A stretch of 64,000 nucleotides of DNA from NCBI RefSeq assembly GCF_014638845.1, contig NZ_BMFP01000007.1:188422-252421 (forward strand), read 5' to 3'. The notes under the pieces are model-generated. The model did not search any database. It saw only the letters and a list, made by a program, of their open reading frames with translations, and had not been told where the DNA came from. Of this stretch, positions 39,862 to 49,782 are shown piece after piece; position 1 is the first letter of the stretch, and each line of letters starts with the position of its first letter. The translations under genes and the position numbers were made by a program. This DNA comes from Pontibacter amylolyticus (GTDB lineage Bacteria; Bacteroidota; Bacteroidia; Cytophagales; Hymenobacteraceae).

Positions 39862-42192
39862 CTACTTCGTCGAACTAGCCGACCCAACTGCCGCGCTACC
39901 GGCCTCCTGCTTGATTTCCCACTCCGGCGGGTCAACGCCAATTAGGTGCTTCACGAAGAAGTCGCGGCGCTTGCGCTCACCGAAGTCGCCGCCGGTGCCG
40001 TGTGCCATGCCGGGCACCAGTATGTAATCGAAGTTCTTGTTAGCCTTGATGAGCGCGTCCACTACCTGTGTGGTAGAGGCAGGGTCCACATTGTCGTCCA
40101 GTTCCCCTCCTATCAGGAGGAGTTTACCTTGCAGCTTGTTAGCATGCACCACGTTGGAACTTTCGGCATAGTGCGGACCGAGTTTGCCCATCCACTGCTC
40201 GTTCCACCAGATTTTGTCCATGCGGTTGTCGTGGCAGCCTACCGAAGATACGGCCACCTTATAAAACTCCGGATGGAAGAGCAAGGCCCCCATTGAGCTC
40301 TGTCCGCCGGCCGACATCCCAAAGATGCCCACGCGGGTCGTATCCAGGGAGGCGTACTTCTGCGCGGCGCTTTTAATCCAGCGGATACGGTCAGGCAGGC
40401 CGGCGTCTTTCAGGTTCTTCCAGGCCACGTCGTGGAAGGCTTTGGAGCGGTTGGACGTGCCCATGCCGTCGATCTGCACCACGATGAAACCCAGCTCGGC
40501 CATTTCGTGCATCAGGCTCGCGCCCGGGTTGTAAGTTTTGGGTACAAAGGAGTTGTGCGGACCGGCGTAGATGTGCTCGATAACCGGATACTTTTTAGCA
40601 GGGTCGAAGTTGGACGGCCGGATGATCACACCCCAGATGTCAGTTTTGCCGTCGCGGCCCTTGGCTGAGAACACCTCCGGCGCTTTCCAGCCCGTTTTCA
40701 GCAATTCGCTTACGTCTGCCTTCTCCAGCTCCATGATCACTTTGCCATCGGCGGCACTGCGGAGTACAGTGACTGGCAGTACATCTACCCGCGAGTAAGT
40801 ATCCACAAAATAGGTATAGTCCGGCGAGAATGTACCGCGGTGATAGGCGTTCTCACTGGTAAGGGCTGCCAAGCTACTACCATCGAAGTTCACGCTGTAG
40901 TACTGGACCAGGTAGGGGTCCTGGCCTGCCTCGCGGCCGTTGCCTTCAAAAATGATCCTGCGCTTTGCCTCATCCACCTGCACCACACGGCGTACCACCC
41001 ACTCCCCTTCCGTGATTTGGTTTTTCACCTGTCCGGTAGCCCCATCGATCAGGTAGAGGTGGTTCCAGCCATCACGCTCCGACATCCAAACCACCTCTTT
41101 GCCATCGGCCACATCGTGTCGGAAATGCTTGCCGCTGTAGTGAATGAAGGTTTTGCTTTGCTCGTCTATCACATCACGCAGGCGGCCACTCTGTCCGTCT
41201 ATTTCGAGCACCTTGTATACCTGGTGGCCGCGCTGGTTATACTCCACCGTAAAGGCACGGCTATCCTGGCGCCACACCGGGTTGGTCAGGTGGTACTGGT
41301 CGGGAATAGAAGAAGCGTCTACCTCCACCTGCTTTTTAGTGTCTACCAAAAACAACTGCGGCGTTCGCTGCGGCACCGCATCACCGGGCTTCAGGTATAG
41401 GCGCGAGTGCAGCTTGGGCTGCAGCTGGTCGGCCGGGGCTGCCTCTACAAAGTAGATCGTGTGTTCGCGGCCGGGACGTACCTTGTTCGTGGCCAGCTTT
41501 TTCGAGTCCGGCGACCAGGCGATGTGCGCCGAGTAGTAGTCTGTTTCGGTTCCGTCGTAGCTCAGTTGGTATTCTTCCTTCGGGTTGGCGGCGTTGCGCA
41601 TGAACACATTATGGCCTTTGGTATAGGCCTCCCATTTTTTGTCCGGCGAAGGCACCGGCTTGCCTTCTGCCTCGCTGTTGAAGCGCCAGTTCCAGGTGCC
41701 TGGCTCCCGCTTCTCCACCTTGCGTTTCTCGGTCAGCTGATTAGAGTGCAAGGTGTAGCTCCATACCTTGTCCTCAAACTCAAACTCCATTTCGCGGCCT
41801 CCGGGTAGCACTTTAACCGTGTTGAAGGGCAAACTGTAAGGATCTACCTGCTTACCTGAGGCTGCTGCCAGCGTCTTTGCCAGTTTCTCCTGGTGGAAGA
41901 GCGGCTTGCGGCTTTTCTTCGCTGCATCAACCAGCACAAACTCCTTTCCGCGCGGCGTCTGCTGCATGTACCAGAACCTGTTCTCCTTTTCCAGCCAGGT
42001 AAAAGAGGTAGGTGCATACCATACCTTCTCTTTTATTTTCTCCGGCAGGGTATACGCACGCTCATAATCCGCTTGGGTACCCTGCGCCCCCGCCAGGTAT
42101 GGACTCAGCAGTAGGGCTAGAAAAAAGAGAAAGCTGGATGTAAGACTACTTCTTAAACTTTTGGGGGATTTAGCTATTGGAAAGAAAGCCAT
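39862..42192 (-). CDS. secreted S9 peptidase, second DPP-IV-like
   Basis: About 776 residues from the ATG at 42192; an earlier ATG at 42222 is also in frame. A signal peptide ends near YLAGAQ. The propeller shows 'HIAWSPDSKKLATNKVRPG' and 'NPVWRQDSRAFTVEYNQRG'. The hydrolase domain has nucleophile GMSAGG, Asp in 'GGELDDNVDPAS' and His in 'PGMAHGTGG'. The double-Glu motif seen in the 30232 protein is not obvious, so specificity may differ. It lies convergent with the Xaa-Pro aminopeptidase gene. Confidence 0.9.
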   Translation of the reverse strand: MAFFPIAKSPKSLRSSLTSSFLFFLALLLSPYLAGAQGTQADYERAYTLPEKIKEKVWYAPTSFTWLEKENRFWYMQQTPRGKEFVLVDAAKKSRKPLFHQEKLAKTLAAASGKQVDPYSLPFNTVKVLPGGREMEFEFEDKVWSYTLHSNQLTEKRKVEKREPGTWNWRFNSEAEGKPVPSPDKKWEAYTKGHNVFMRNAANPKEEYQLSYDGTETDYYSAHIAWSPDSKKLATNKVRPGREHTIYFVEAAPADQLQPKLHSRLYLKPGDAVPQRTPQLFLVDTKKQVEVDASSIPDQYHLTNPVWRQDSRAFTVEYNQRGHQVYKVLEIDGQSGRLRDVIDEQSKTFIHYSGKHFRHDVADGKEVVWMSERDGWNHLYLIDGATGQVKNQITEGEWVVRRVVQVDEAKRRIIFEGNGREAGQDPYLVQYYSVNFDGSSLAALTSENAYHRGTFSPDYTYFVDTYSRVDVLPVTVLRSAADGKVIMELEKADVSELLKTGWKAPEVFSAKGRDGKTDIWGVIIRPSNFDPAKKYPVIEHIYAGPHNSFVPKTYNPGASLMHEMAELGFIVVQIDGMGTSNRSKAFHDVAWKNLKDAGLPDRIRWIKSAAQKYASLDTTRVGIFGMSAGGQSSMGALLFHPEFYKVAVSSVGCHDNRMDKIWWNEQWMGKLGPHYAESSNVVHANKLQGKLLLIGGELDDNVDPASTTQVVDALIKANKNFDYILVPGMAHGTGGDFGERKRRDFFVKHLIGVDPPEWEIKQEAGSAAVGSASSTK

Positions 42193-42585
42193 GTGGTTGG
42201 GTTGTATTGGTTGCAGAGCCAATATACAACAGCTATACCTGAAGTTTGCCCTTAATATTTGCGTGTACTGATACTATATTGACCAGTCAGGATGAAAGAG
42301 CCGGTGATTTCGCGTCCTAAACAGACTAAATTCCTATCCAGGCGAGTTGCTAACCTGATACGATTAGCACCGTAAATTCATTTATGCCCATCCCCTTGGC
42401 TATCAGACAGAAAGAGCCCCGATTCGTTAATAGAATGACCTATGTGGAGACATTATACCTTGAGTCATCGACCAACATTAAAACGGCAACAACTAACCGC
42501 ATTCCTTCCAGCTTAGACCACTATATGTTAACACCCAAATGGCTTCAAAGCTCAAAAAAACCGGCAAAAGCGAATGAATTGACTT

Positions 42586-44584
42586 ATGAATAAACCTGCA
42601 CAACAACCGGGAAGCAATCCTGCACCATCTACTGGTGTTCCGCCTGTTAACGCCAACAGGAAAAACCCGATGCCCCCGAGCAAGGTCTGGCTCTTTTTCC
42701 TGGGTCTGCTCCTGCTAAACTTCTTTCTTTCGAGGACTTTCTTCCCCGGCGCAGCAGACCCGATAAAAGTACCCTATACTCTCTTTAAAGAGGAAGTAAG
42801 CAAGAACAACGTAAAAGCAATTTTTACCAAGGGCGAGTTGATCACAGGGCAATTCATCCAGGAGGTTGAGTACAATCCGCAGGATGCGGACAGTACGGCG
42901 GAGAACAAGACAATTCCGGTCAAAAACTTCACTACCATCGTGCCTTCCTTTGTTGACCCGGGTCTCGAAAATTTATTGATCGAACACCGTGTTGAGATAC
43001 TGGCGGAGCCTATCCAGGAAGCGCCCAACCCATTCCTCTCAATTTTGTCACTCTTCGGTCCCGCACTGATCATTATCGGCTTTTATATCTGGATGTACCG
43101 CCGGGCGAAAAAACAGGCTGGAATGGGGGGGCGGCATGATGGGCATCGGACAAAGCAAAGCGAAACGCTTCGATAAAGGTACACAGAAACGGGTCACCTT
43201 CGACGATGTGGCCGGCATTGATGAAGCGAGAAACGAACTGGTGGAGATCGTAGACTTCCTGCAGAACCCTGAAAAATATACCCGCCTGGGTGGTGCTGCC
43301 CCCAAAGGTGTTTTGCTGGTCGGGTCGCCCGGCACCGGTAAAACCCTGCTGGCCCGTGCGGTAGCCGGGGAAGCGGGCGTGCCTTTTTTCTCCATGAGTG
43401 CTTCCGAATTTATCGAGATGATCGTGGGCGTTGGTGCTGCCAGGGTACGCGACCTGTTTAAACAGGCACGAGAAAATGCGCCGGCCATTATCTTTATTGA
43501 TGAATTGGATTCGATAGGCCGTGCCCGCGGTCAGCAAGCCATTGGCGGCTCCAGCGAACAGGAACAGACCCTGAACCAGATCCTGACCGAAATGGATGGC
43601 TTCGACAGCAAGGAAGGTGTGATTGTGCTGGCGGCAACCAACCAGCCCGAGGTGCTCGACAAGGCTTTGCTCCGGCCCGGGCGTTTTGACAGGCGCGTGG
43701 TGGTGAACCTGCCGGATAAGGCCGGCCGCGAAGCGATTTTTAAAGTGCATACGCGTAACGTGCCGTTGGCACCGGATGTCCGCCTCGATGAAATTGCCTC
43801 GGTCACACCCGGCTTTTCCGGAGCCGACATCAGAAACCTGGTAAACGAAGCGGCCCTGCTGGCGGCACGGCTAAATCAGGAAACAGTGACCCAACTGAAC
43901 TTCTATGACGCCCTGGAAAAGATCGTGCTGGGGCCGGAGCGTCCGCTGCTGTTGAGTTTCGATGACCGGGAACGGATTGCGTACCACGAAGGCGGCCATG
44001 CTATCCTGGGCCTGGTGGTTGCCGGAGCCGACCCAGTCAACCGGGTAACCATCGTGCCGCGTGGCCAGGCACTCGGCGTAACCTACCAGCGACCGGACAG
44101 CGACCGCTACAACTATTCAGAGGAATACCTGCGCGGCAAGATCATCGGCATTCTGGGAGGCCGGTCGGCTGAAGAGATTGTGTACGGCAACCGTACCACC
44201 GGTGCTGAGAACGACATTGAACAGGCAACTAACCTGGCCCGTTCCATGGTCACCCGCTGGGGTATGAACGACAAACTGGGGATGGTACAACTGGCTCCCC
44301 GCCAAAACCAATACCTCGGAAACAACATGGGCTCATTTCCGGGAGCCAAACCATTCAGCGAGGCGACAGCGGAAGCTGTAGACAAAGAGGTGCTGCGCAT
44401 CATCAATGAGGCACACGAAGAAGCACAGCGCTTGTTGACAAAATACCGCAAAGAGCTGGATGCACTGGCGCATGCCTTGTTGGAACGTGAAACGCTGGAC
44501 GAGCAAGAGATCCTCGAAGTTACCGGACTTCCGCCAGCCCCTCCGCTTCAGAGCCGGAAGATCATTGAGGCTACTTCTGGCTAA
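42586..44584 (+). pseudogene. ftsH: ATP-dependent zinc metalloprotease FtsH, split by a frameshift in a G run
   Basis: The N-terminal part (42586-43176) has a helix (about 33-51), the FtsH periplasmic domain and a second helix (about 153-171). It then leaves frame after 'AKKQAGMGG'. A second frame, open from 43136, contains Walker A GSPGTGKT, '[15 protein letters not shown]', the SRH segment '[10 protein letters not shown]' and zinc site HEGGH. The break lies at a seven-G run (43125-43131). Six Gs would restore 'MGGGMMG' and a normal protein of about 665 residues. It may be a sequencing error, slippage-corrected expression or a true mutation. Confidence 0.85.
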
Positions 44585-44746
44585 CACTGGCAGCCATACC
44601 GGATACTGCGCCCGTTTGGCATCTGATTTTAAAGAGAAGGTCGTCAGGGCGGACGACCAGCGGTAGAATGGAATAGCGGCCTGCGGTTTAATTCTCAGGA
44701 AGACAGGAAGCGAAGTTTACGGATTTACATCAACGTTTTAAACATC

Positions 44747-45976
44747 ATGCTTATGAGCAAATGTTTCCTCTTTTTTATTGCCCAACTTCTAGTAGCACAG
44801 TGCGCGTTTGCACAAAACACTGAAATCAGAAAGAGTGCGACGGATAGCACCAATTCGGGCAACAACCCCATCATTCCGTTACCATCAGAATACAAATTGT
44901 CGGAATTGAGCAGAAGAATAGATTTGAACTTCCTATTTCGAAGCTCAGCAGAGTTTCCAAGTGGCTCTTCTAACCAGGGGTCGATTAAGATGAACGAATC
45001 GCGCATTGAGTTGAGGGGAGACATTACACCGGATTTAAGCTTTCGCGTCAGATACCGGCTAAACAGAAGCTATGCGCCAAACAGTTTGGACAATGCCCCA
45101 GGCGCAGTCGACCATGCGAATATAACTTACCGTTTTGGAATGGGGAAAAAGTGGCACCTGACAGCTGGAAAGCAAGCTGCGAATGTGGGCAGTTGGGAAT
45201 TCGATACGAATCCCACTTTTGAATACCAGTATTCCGATCTTGTGAACAAGCAACTGAACCTGTTTCTGCTGGCCGTGGAATTGGGTCGCAAAGTTACCGA
45301 AAATCACTCCATCCAGTTGCAGTTGCACAACACCTACAATCAGGATTTTAACACAGCTTATAATGCCACGGGTTATGCTCTGAACGGGTTAAAGCCAGCG
45401 AAAGCACCTTTTGGCTTATACCTAACCTGGCTGGGAAACTTCTTTGATAACAGGTGGCAGACATTTTACAGTTATAACGCTTCGCAGTTTGCCAGGAATA
45501 AAACTAACCATGGGGTAGCTATCGGAAACAAGCTTGTGCTTGACAGACTAAATGCCTACCTGGATCTGGAAAGCGCCAACCTGGCCGTAGACTATGCCAA
45601 TATCGGATCACCGGCTGTCAACAACTACCTGGCGCGCTTGCCGGCATTTGAGCCTACCTTTCTGGAAGACATTAACTACAAGACTGCTGTACTTAGGGTA
45701 GACTATGAGTTTATACCCAAGTGGTTCGTAACAGCCAAAGGTTTTTATGAAACAGCCAGCCACCGAAAGGACAGCGATATCGGAGATAATTTCAGAGAAC
45801 ATTACGGCTATTGGGCGGGGCTGGAATACAAACCTGTCGCCAGTCAGGATATGAGATTTTTTACCTATTACTACTACAACACGGCCCGTTATAATAATGC
45901 TGTGGCTGAGGTAAACCCAGACCAAAAGCTACACTTATTTGCTATTGGCGTGCTGTATTTTGTAAATGTGTTTTAA
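44747..45976 (+). CDS. outer-membrane porin, phosphate-selective porin-like
   Basis: A 409-residue protein. A signal peptide ends at about residue 23 (CAFAQ); the second Met (residue 3) is an equal candidate start. 'RRIDLNFLFRSSAEF', 'SIKMNESRIELRGDITPDLSFRVRYRLNRS' and 'HANITYRFGMGKKWHLTAGKQAANVGSWEF' match OprO/OprP-type porins of Bacteroidota. Many amphipathic strands follow, ending in a Phe (VLYFVNVF), the usual outer-membrane sorting signal. Substrate is unknown. It is 163 bases after FtsH and converges with a decayed symporter gene. Confidence 0.88.
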   Translation: MLMSKCFLFFIAQLLVAQCAFAQNTEIRKSATDSTNSGNNPIIPLPSEYKLSELSRRIDLNFLFRSSAEFPSGSSNQGSIKMNESRIELRGDITPDLSFRVRYRLNRSYAPNSLDNAPGAVDHANITYRFGMGKKWHLTAGKQAANVGSWEFDTNPTFEYQYSDLVNKQLNLFLLAVELGRKVTENHSIQLQLHNTYNQDFNTAYNATGYALNGLKPAKAPFGLYLTWLGNFFDNRWQTFYSYNASQFARNKTNHGVAIGNKLVLDRLNAYLDLESANLAVDYANIGSPAVNNYLARLPAFEPTFLEDINYKTAVLRVDYEFIPKWFVTAKGFYETASHRKDSDIGDNFREHYGYWAGLEYKPVASQDMRFFTYYYYNTARYNNAVAEVNPDQKLHLFAIGVLYFVNVF

Positions 45977-46007
45977 CCGTTTTCGCTGTTTTCAAGGTAT
46001 AACAAAG

Positions 46008-46339
46008 GGCCATGCCATGCTCCGACAGGAAGGTAAGTTTTATCAGGAAGGGCGCACCGGCGCAGATACTGGAGATCGTAAGGCCAAAGCGGAGGTATGG
46101 ATCAAGCGGATAGAATGGCAGCATTAACAACACAAATAGCGGCGCCAGTATAAAATTGACCACTGACATGCGCAGGCTGAATATTTTGTCTCTGAGACAC
46201 TTATAATGTCGCTTACCTTCCGGGTTAGGCCGCCATTGAATATCGTCAGGAAGACAAAGACCGGCGATACGATCCCTGAAATTTTGATTAGGATGTCAAT
46301 AACCCAGTCTGGTTTAATCCCCCAAGTCAGTTGGCTCAA
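46008..46339 (-). pseudogene. remnant of a bile-acid:sodium symporter-type transporter
   Basis: Two minus-strand frames cover the N-terminal third of the family. The first (to 46339) encodes 'WVIDILIKISGIVSPVFVFLTIFNGGLTRK'. A one-base shift near 46175-46180 moves to the second, 'SVVNFILAPLFVLLMLPFYP' and 'TISSICAGAPFLIKLTFLSE', after which homology stops. The family normally has about 300 residues and nine or ten helices, so the C-terminal two-thirds are missing. The start overlaps the sulfatase stop, hinting that both once formed one transcript. Confidence 0.65.
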
Positions 46340-48014
46340 CGTTCTTTTCAGGAGCTTTCCCGAGTCCTGACTTAGGGTCTATCCGGTGCTTTGGATCAAA
46401 ACGGTAAAATTCTTCAAAACCGAGTTTGGCTAATGCGCTTTCGCCATTGGCCTCTATGTATCCCACCGAAAGCGCATAAGCCTCCCATTCTGCCTTTAAT
46501 TCCTTGTATTTTTCAGGTAATTGCCGGGCCAGATTGTTATCCTCGTCGATGTCCTCTTTCAGATTGAACAAGTGCCACTCATCGCCTTCACCGTAGGGGG
46601 GCGGCATGAAGATCAGTTTCCAGACTCCTTTCCGCACGGCTTTGCATTCCGCTATTTCAAACCCCAGCACATCAAACGCATTGCGCACCGGCTGTTTCGT
46701 TTCCTCCTGCAAGCATGGTTTGAGCGAAGTGCCGTAGAGTGGCTTCATCTCATTATTTGTGCTCGGGTAGGGCACATTGGCATAATCCAGAATAGTGGGC
46801 AGGATATCGGTCACATGCAGCAATTCGTCCGTAACCACGCCACGTTTGTGCATGCGTCTGCCTGAAACGATCAGCGGCGTTTGCGTGCCGCCTTCGTAGG
46901 TAGTGAGTTTGAAATAAGACAAAGGCGTATTGGCTACTTCGGCCCAGGCCCCGCCGATGGAAAGAAACGAGTTGATCTTTCCGTAATTTTCCAGGCGGTT
47001 ATCATATTCCCGCTCAATTGACTCTTCGGTATTAGGCGCATAAAAGTGTGGCTCTTTGGGGTTGGCACCATTGTCGGAGAGAAAGAAGATGATCGTGTCG
47101 TCGAATTTGTTCAGTTCTTTCAGCCTGTCAAACAGGCGCCCCAGGTTCCAGTCCAGATTCTCCAGCATGGCAGCATAGATCTCCATTTTGCGTGCCGCCT
47201 CCCTGCGTTCTTCGTAGGAGAGTTCATCCCATGTCCCAAATAGGCCGCTGCCTTCGTTTTGAGATACTCCTTCAGGTATAAGCCCCAGCTCCTTCATCCG
47301 TTGCAGGCGCTGCTTCCGGATGGCATCATACCCGCCATCATAGACGCCTTGATACTTATCCAGCCAGTCATCCGGCACCTGCAAGGGGTCGTGTGGTGCA
47401 GTGAAAGCCAGGTAGGCAAAAAACGGGTTATCATCCTGCTGCTCCGTCACATACTGCATCATCTTATCGGTGTAGAAGTCGGAGGAATAGAAGTCATCGG
47501 GCAGGGTTTCGATTGTTCTGCCGTCTTCTGTATACTCTGAGTGCGGCTTCTCGAATTCGCTTAAGGGACGCTGGTCGTTAAAGTGGCTGGCGCCGCCGCC
47601 TAAAAAAGAAAACGTTCGCTCAAAGCCGCGATGATGTGGTCGGCGATCTTCCAGCTCTCCTAGGTGCCACTTACCGGCCATGTAGGTATGGTAGCCGGCT
47701 TCTTTTAAGATTTCGGGCATGGTCAGGACATCGCTGTTCAGGTACCCTTCGTAACCGGGCTGCATGTATTGGTTGGTGGCATGCGCAGTCGGCATATGGC
47801 CCAGTCCGGCATGGTGGTTATCGCAGCCTGACAGCAGCATAGCCCGGGTGGGCGCGCACAGGGCGGAAGTATGAAAATGCCGGAAACAAACGCCATTATC
47901 CGCCAACTGCTGAATATGGGGTGTTCTGATTTCGCCGCCAAAAGGCTGGCAATCGGAATAGCCCATGTCGTCTACCACTATAAGCAGGAAATTGGGTTGC
48001 CGTTGAGGATTCAT
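46314..48014 (-). CDS. arylsulfatase (type I, formylglycine-dependent)
   Basis: A 566-residue sulfatase. 'NFLLIVVDDMGYSDCQPFGGEI' supplies the paired metal Asp residues (15, 16), and SALCAPTRAMLLSG contains the C-x-P-x-R formylglycine motif with Cys53. 'YMAGKWHLG' and 'LSDNGANP' complete the site. The family hydrolyses sulfate esters. There is no signal peptide, which is uncommon for sulfatases of this phylum, where most are exported. The decayed symporter downstream may once have imported its substrate. Confidence 0.92.
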   Translation of the reverse strand: MNPQRQPNFLLIVVDDMGYSDCQPFGGEIRTPHIQQLADNGVCFRHFHTSALCAPTRAMLLSGCDNHHAGLGHMPTAHATNQYMQPGYEGYLNSDVLTMPEILKEAGYHTYMAGKWHLGELEDRRPHHRGFERTFSFLGGGASHFNDQRPLSEFEKPHSEYTEDGRTIETLPDDFYSSDFYTDKMMQYVTEQQDDNPFFAYLAFTAPHDPLQVPDDWLDKYQGVYDGGYDAIRKQRLQRMKELGLIPEGVSQNEGSGLFGTWDELSYEERREAARKMEIYAAMLENLDWNLGRLFDRLKELNKFDDTIIFFLSDNGANPKEPHFYAPNTEESIEREYDNRLENYGKINSFLSIGGAWAEVANTPLSYFKLTTYEGGTQTPLIVSGRRMHKRGVVTDELLHVTDILPTILDYANVPYPSTNNEMKPLYGTSLKPCLQEETKQPVRNAFDVLGFEIAECKAVRKGVWKLIFMPPPYGEGDEWHLFNLKEDIDEDNNLARQLPEKYKELKAEWEAYALSVGYIEANGESALAKLGFEEFYRFDPKHRIDPKSGLGKAPEKNVEPTDLGD

Positions 48015-48107
48015 GCAGGTATAGAAATAATTGAAGACACTGAAATAGTGCGGAGTATGTGGGAGTTTAAAATCAGTCCGTAAGCCGCAGACTCAACTGG
48101 CAAAACT

Positions 48108-48890
48108 CTACCGATACACGAGGCCTCCATCAATGAGTGGTGCCTGTCCCGTCATGTAGTCTGAGTCCGGGCCAGCCAGGTAGGAAACAAAGGCAGCCAC
48201 ATCTTCCGGTGTTTCGGCGCGGCCCAGGGCGATGCCCTCCACGTATTTCTTGTACGTTTCACCGATGGGTGCCCCGGTGATCTCAGCCATCCGCCTGTCA
48301 ATCTCCACCCACATATCGGTTCCGACAACACCGGGGCAGTAGGCGTTGACGGTGATCCCGGCACTTGCAAACTCTTTGGCCGCTGCCTGTGTAAGGGCGC
48401 GCACCGCGAATTTGGTTGCCGAATAAAGACCCAGCAGGGCAAAACCTTCATGCCCGGCAATGGAGGATGCGCTGCTGATCTTTCCCTTTTGCCCGCGCTG
48501 CTTAAATTTCTGGGCGGCGGCCTGTATGCCCCATAACACCCCCTGCACATTTACCCGCATGGTTTTATCAAATTCGTCGGGTGTAATGTCCGCAATGGAC
48601 TGGATGCTGGCTATACCTGCATTGTTCACCATAATGTCAAAACCGCCCAGCTCCTTTTCAGCATAATCCACAGCGGCAAATACAGTATCCCGGTTCGTTA
48701 CATCGGCCTTGAAAATAACGGCTTTGCTGCCTGCAGCCTTTACTTCTTCCGCAACAGCCTGCATTTTATCTTCCTTGAGATCTACTATCGCTACCCTGGC
48801 ACCTTCATTTGCCAGCCTCAAGGCGATGGCGCGACCTATACCCTGCCCTGCACCGGTTACCAGTGCTACTTTATTTTCCAGATTCTTCAT
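48108..48890 (-). CDS. SDR-family oxidoreductase, acetoin reductase-like
   Basis: A 260-residue short-chain dehydrogenase. TGAGQGIG (13-20) binds the cofactor, with Asp38 (AIVDLKED) indicating NAD(H). 'NNAGIAS', Ser in 'ISSASSIAG', and Tyr/Lys in 'LYSATKFAVR' form the catalytic set, and 'AYCPGVVGTDMW' and 'GQAPLIDGGLVYR' end it. The sequence resembles BudC-type acetoin/diacetyl reductases. The true substrate is uncertain. It lies 93 bases upstream of the sulfatase gene on the same strand. Confidence 0.92.
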   Translation of the reverse strand: MKNLENKVALVTGAGQGIGRAIALRLANEGARVAIVDLKEDKMQAVAEEVKAAGSKAVIFKADVTNRDTVFAAVDYAEKELGGFDIMVNNAGIASIQSIADITPDEFDKTMRVNVQGVLWGIQAAAQKFKQRGQKGKISSASSIAGHEGFALLGLYSATKFAVRALTQAAAKEFASAGITVNAYCPGVVGTDMWVEIDRRMAEITGAPIGETYKKYVEGIALGRAETPEDVAAFVSYLAGPDSDYMTGQAPLIDGGLVYR

Positions 48891-49086
48891 ACATGCCCCT
48901 AGGTTTAATTGAATAATGTGAGTTCGCTATACCCCAACTACTATCTTACTAAATCACAACTCATTATAAGTAACGTTTTATCTATGGAATCGTTGAAGAA
49001 TAAGTAGTATACCGTTTTTAAATTGTATATATATAATATTTGCCATTACACCGAATTGAATAATATAACCTAACCTACCTCTCCTT

Positions 49087-49389
49087 ATGCATTTATCCCC
49101 ACGAGAAACTGAAAAGCTGCTGCTGTACATGGTAGGTGAAATAGCAATAAAGCGGAAAGAGCGGGGCATCAAGCTCAACTACCCGGAGGCTATCGCTTTT
49201 ATCAGTAACCGTTTAATAGAAGCCGCCCGGGAGGGAAAATCGGTGGCCGAACTGATGCAGTATGGCGCCTCTCTGTTAACCAGAGAGGATGTGATGGAGG
49301 GCATTCCGGAAATGGTGACAGAAGTGCATGTGGAGGCCACCTTCCCAGACGGTACCAAGCTTATACCCGTGCTGAACCCTATCCGCTAA
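49087..49389 (+). CDS. ureA: urease gamma subunit
   Basis: A 100-residue protein with the full urease gamma pattern: '[39 protein letters not shown]', '[22 protein letters not shown]' and '[19 protein letters not shown]'. It forms the trimer core with UreB and UreC. The upstream spacer (48891-49086) is A+T-rich with a TAATATTTG stretch near 49034-49042 that resembles a -7 element. It opens ureABC-F-D on the plus strand and lies 18 bases before ureB. Confidence 0.95.
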   Translation: MHLSPRETEKLLLYMVGEIAIKRKERGIKLNYPEAIAFISNRLIEAAREGKSVAELMQYGASLLTREDVMEGIPEMVTEVHVEATFPDGTKLIPVLNPIR

Positions 49390-49407
49390 ATCGATAAATT
49401 AATAGAT

Positions 49408-49782
49408 ATGATACCAGGAGAATACTTTATAGGCGAAGGTGAAATCATGTGCAATGTCGGGCGGCCTGTGGTCTCTATTAAAGTGGTTAACACCGGCGAC
49501 CGTCCAGTGCAGGTGGGCTCTCATTGTCACTTCTTTGAGATAAACAGGCAAATGCTGTTTAACAGAGGGAGGGCTTTCGGGATGCGCCTCAACGTGGCTG
49601 CAGGTACGGCAGTGCGTTTTGAGCCCGGTGAGGAAAAGGAAGTGGAGTTGACGTCTATTGGCGGTGCCCGGCGGGTTTTCGGCATTAACAACCTGGTAGG
49701 CGGCGATACAATACTGGAAAGAAGCAAGATGGCCGCCATGAAACGCCTTGAAAACAATAACTTCAAAAACGAAACTATATGA
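49408..49782 (+). CDS. ureB: urease beta subunit
   Basis: A 124-residue protein. '[53 protein letters not shown]' and '[35 protein letters not shown]' are the beta-subunit signature. The stop overlaps the ureC start by four bases (ATGA), so the two are translationally coupled. The C-terminal 25 residues exceed the shortest bacterial versions, as in many ureases. Confidence 0.95.
   Translation: MIPGEYFIGEGEIMCNVGRPVVSIKVVNTGDRPVQVGSHCHFFEINRQMLFNRGRAFGMRLNVAAGTAVRFEPGEEKEVELTSIGGARRVFGINNLVGGDTILERSKMAAMKRLENNNFKNETI

Noticed and set aside
42384..42593. 69-residue plus-strand frame before FtsH
   Set aside because: Overlaps the FtsH start in another frame, with no domain and no plausible promoter. 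The 42223-42585 spacer appears to hold no gene.
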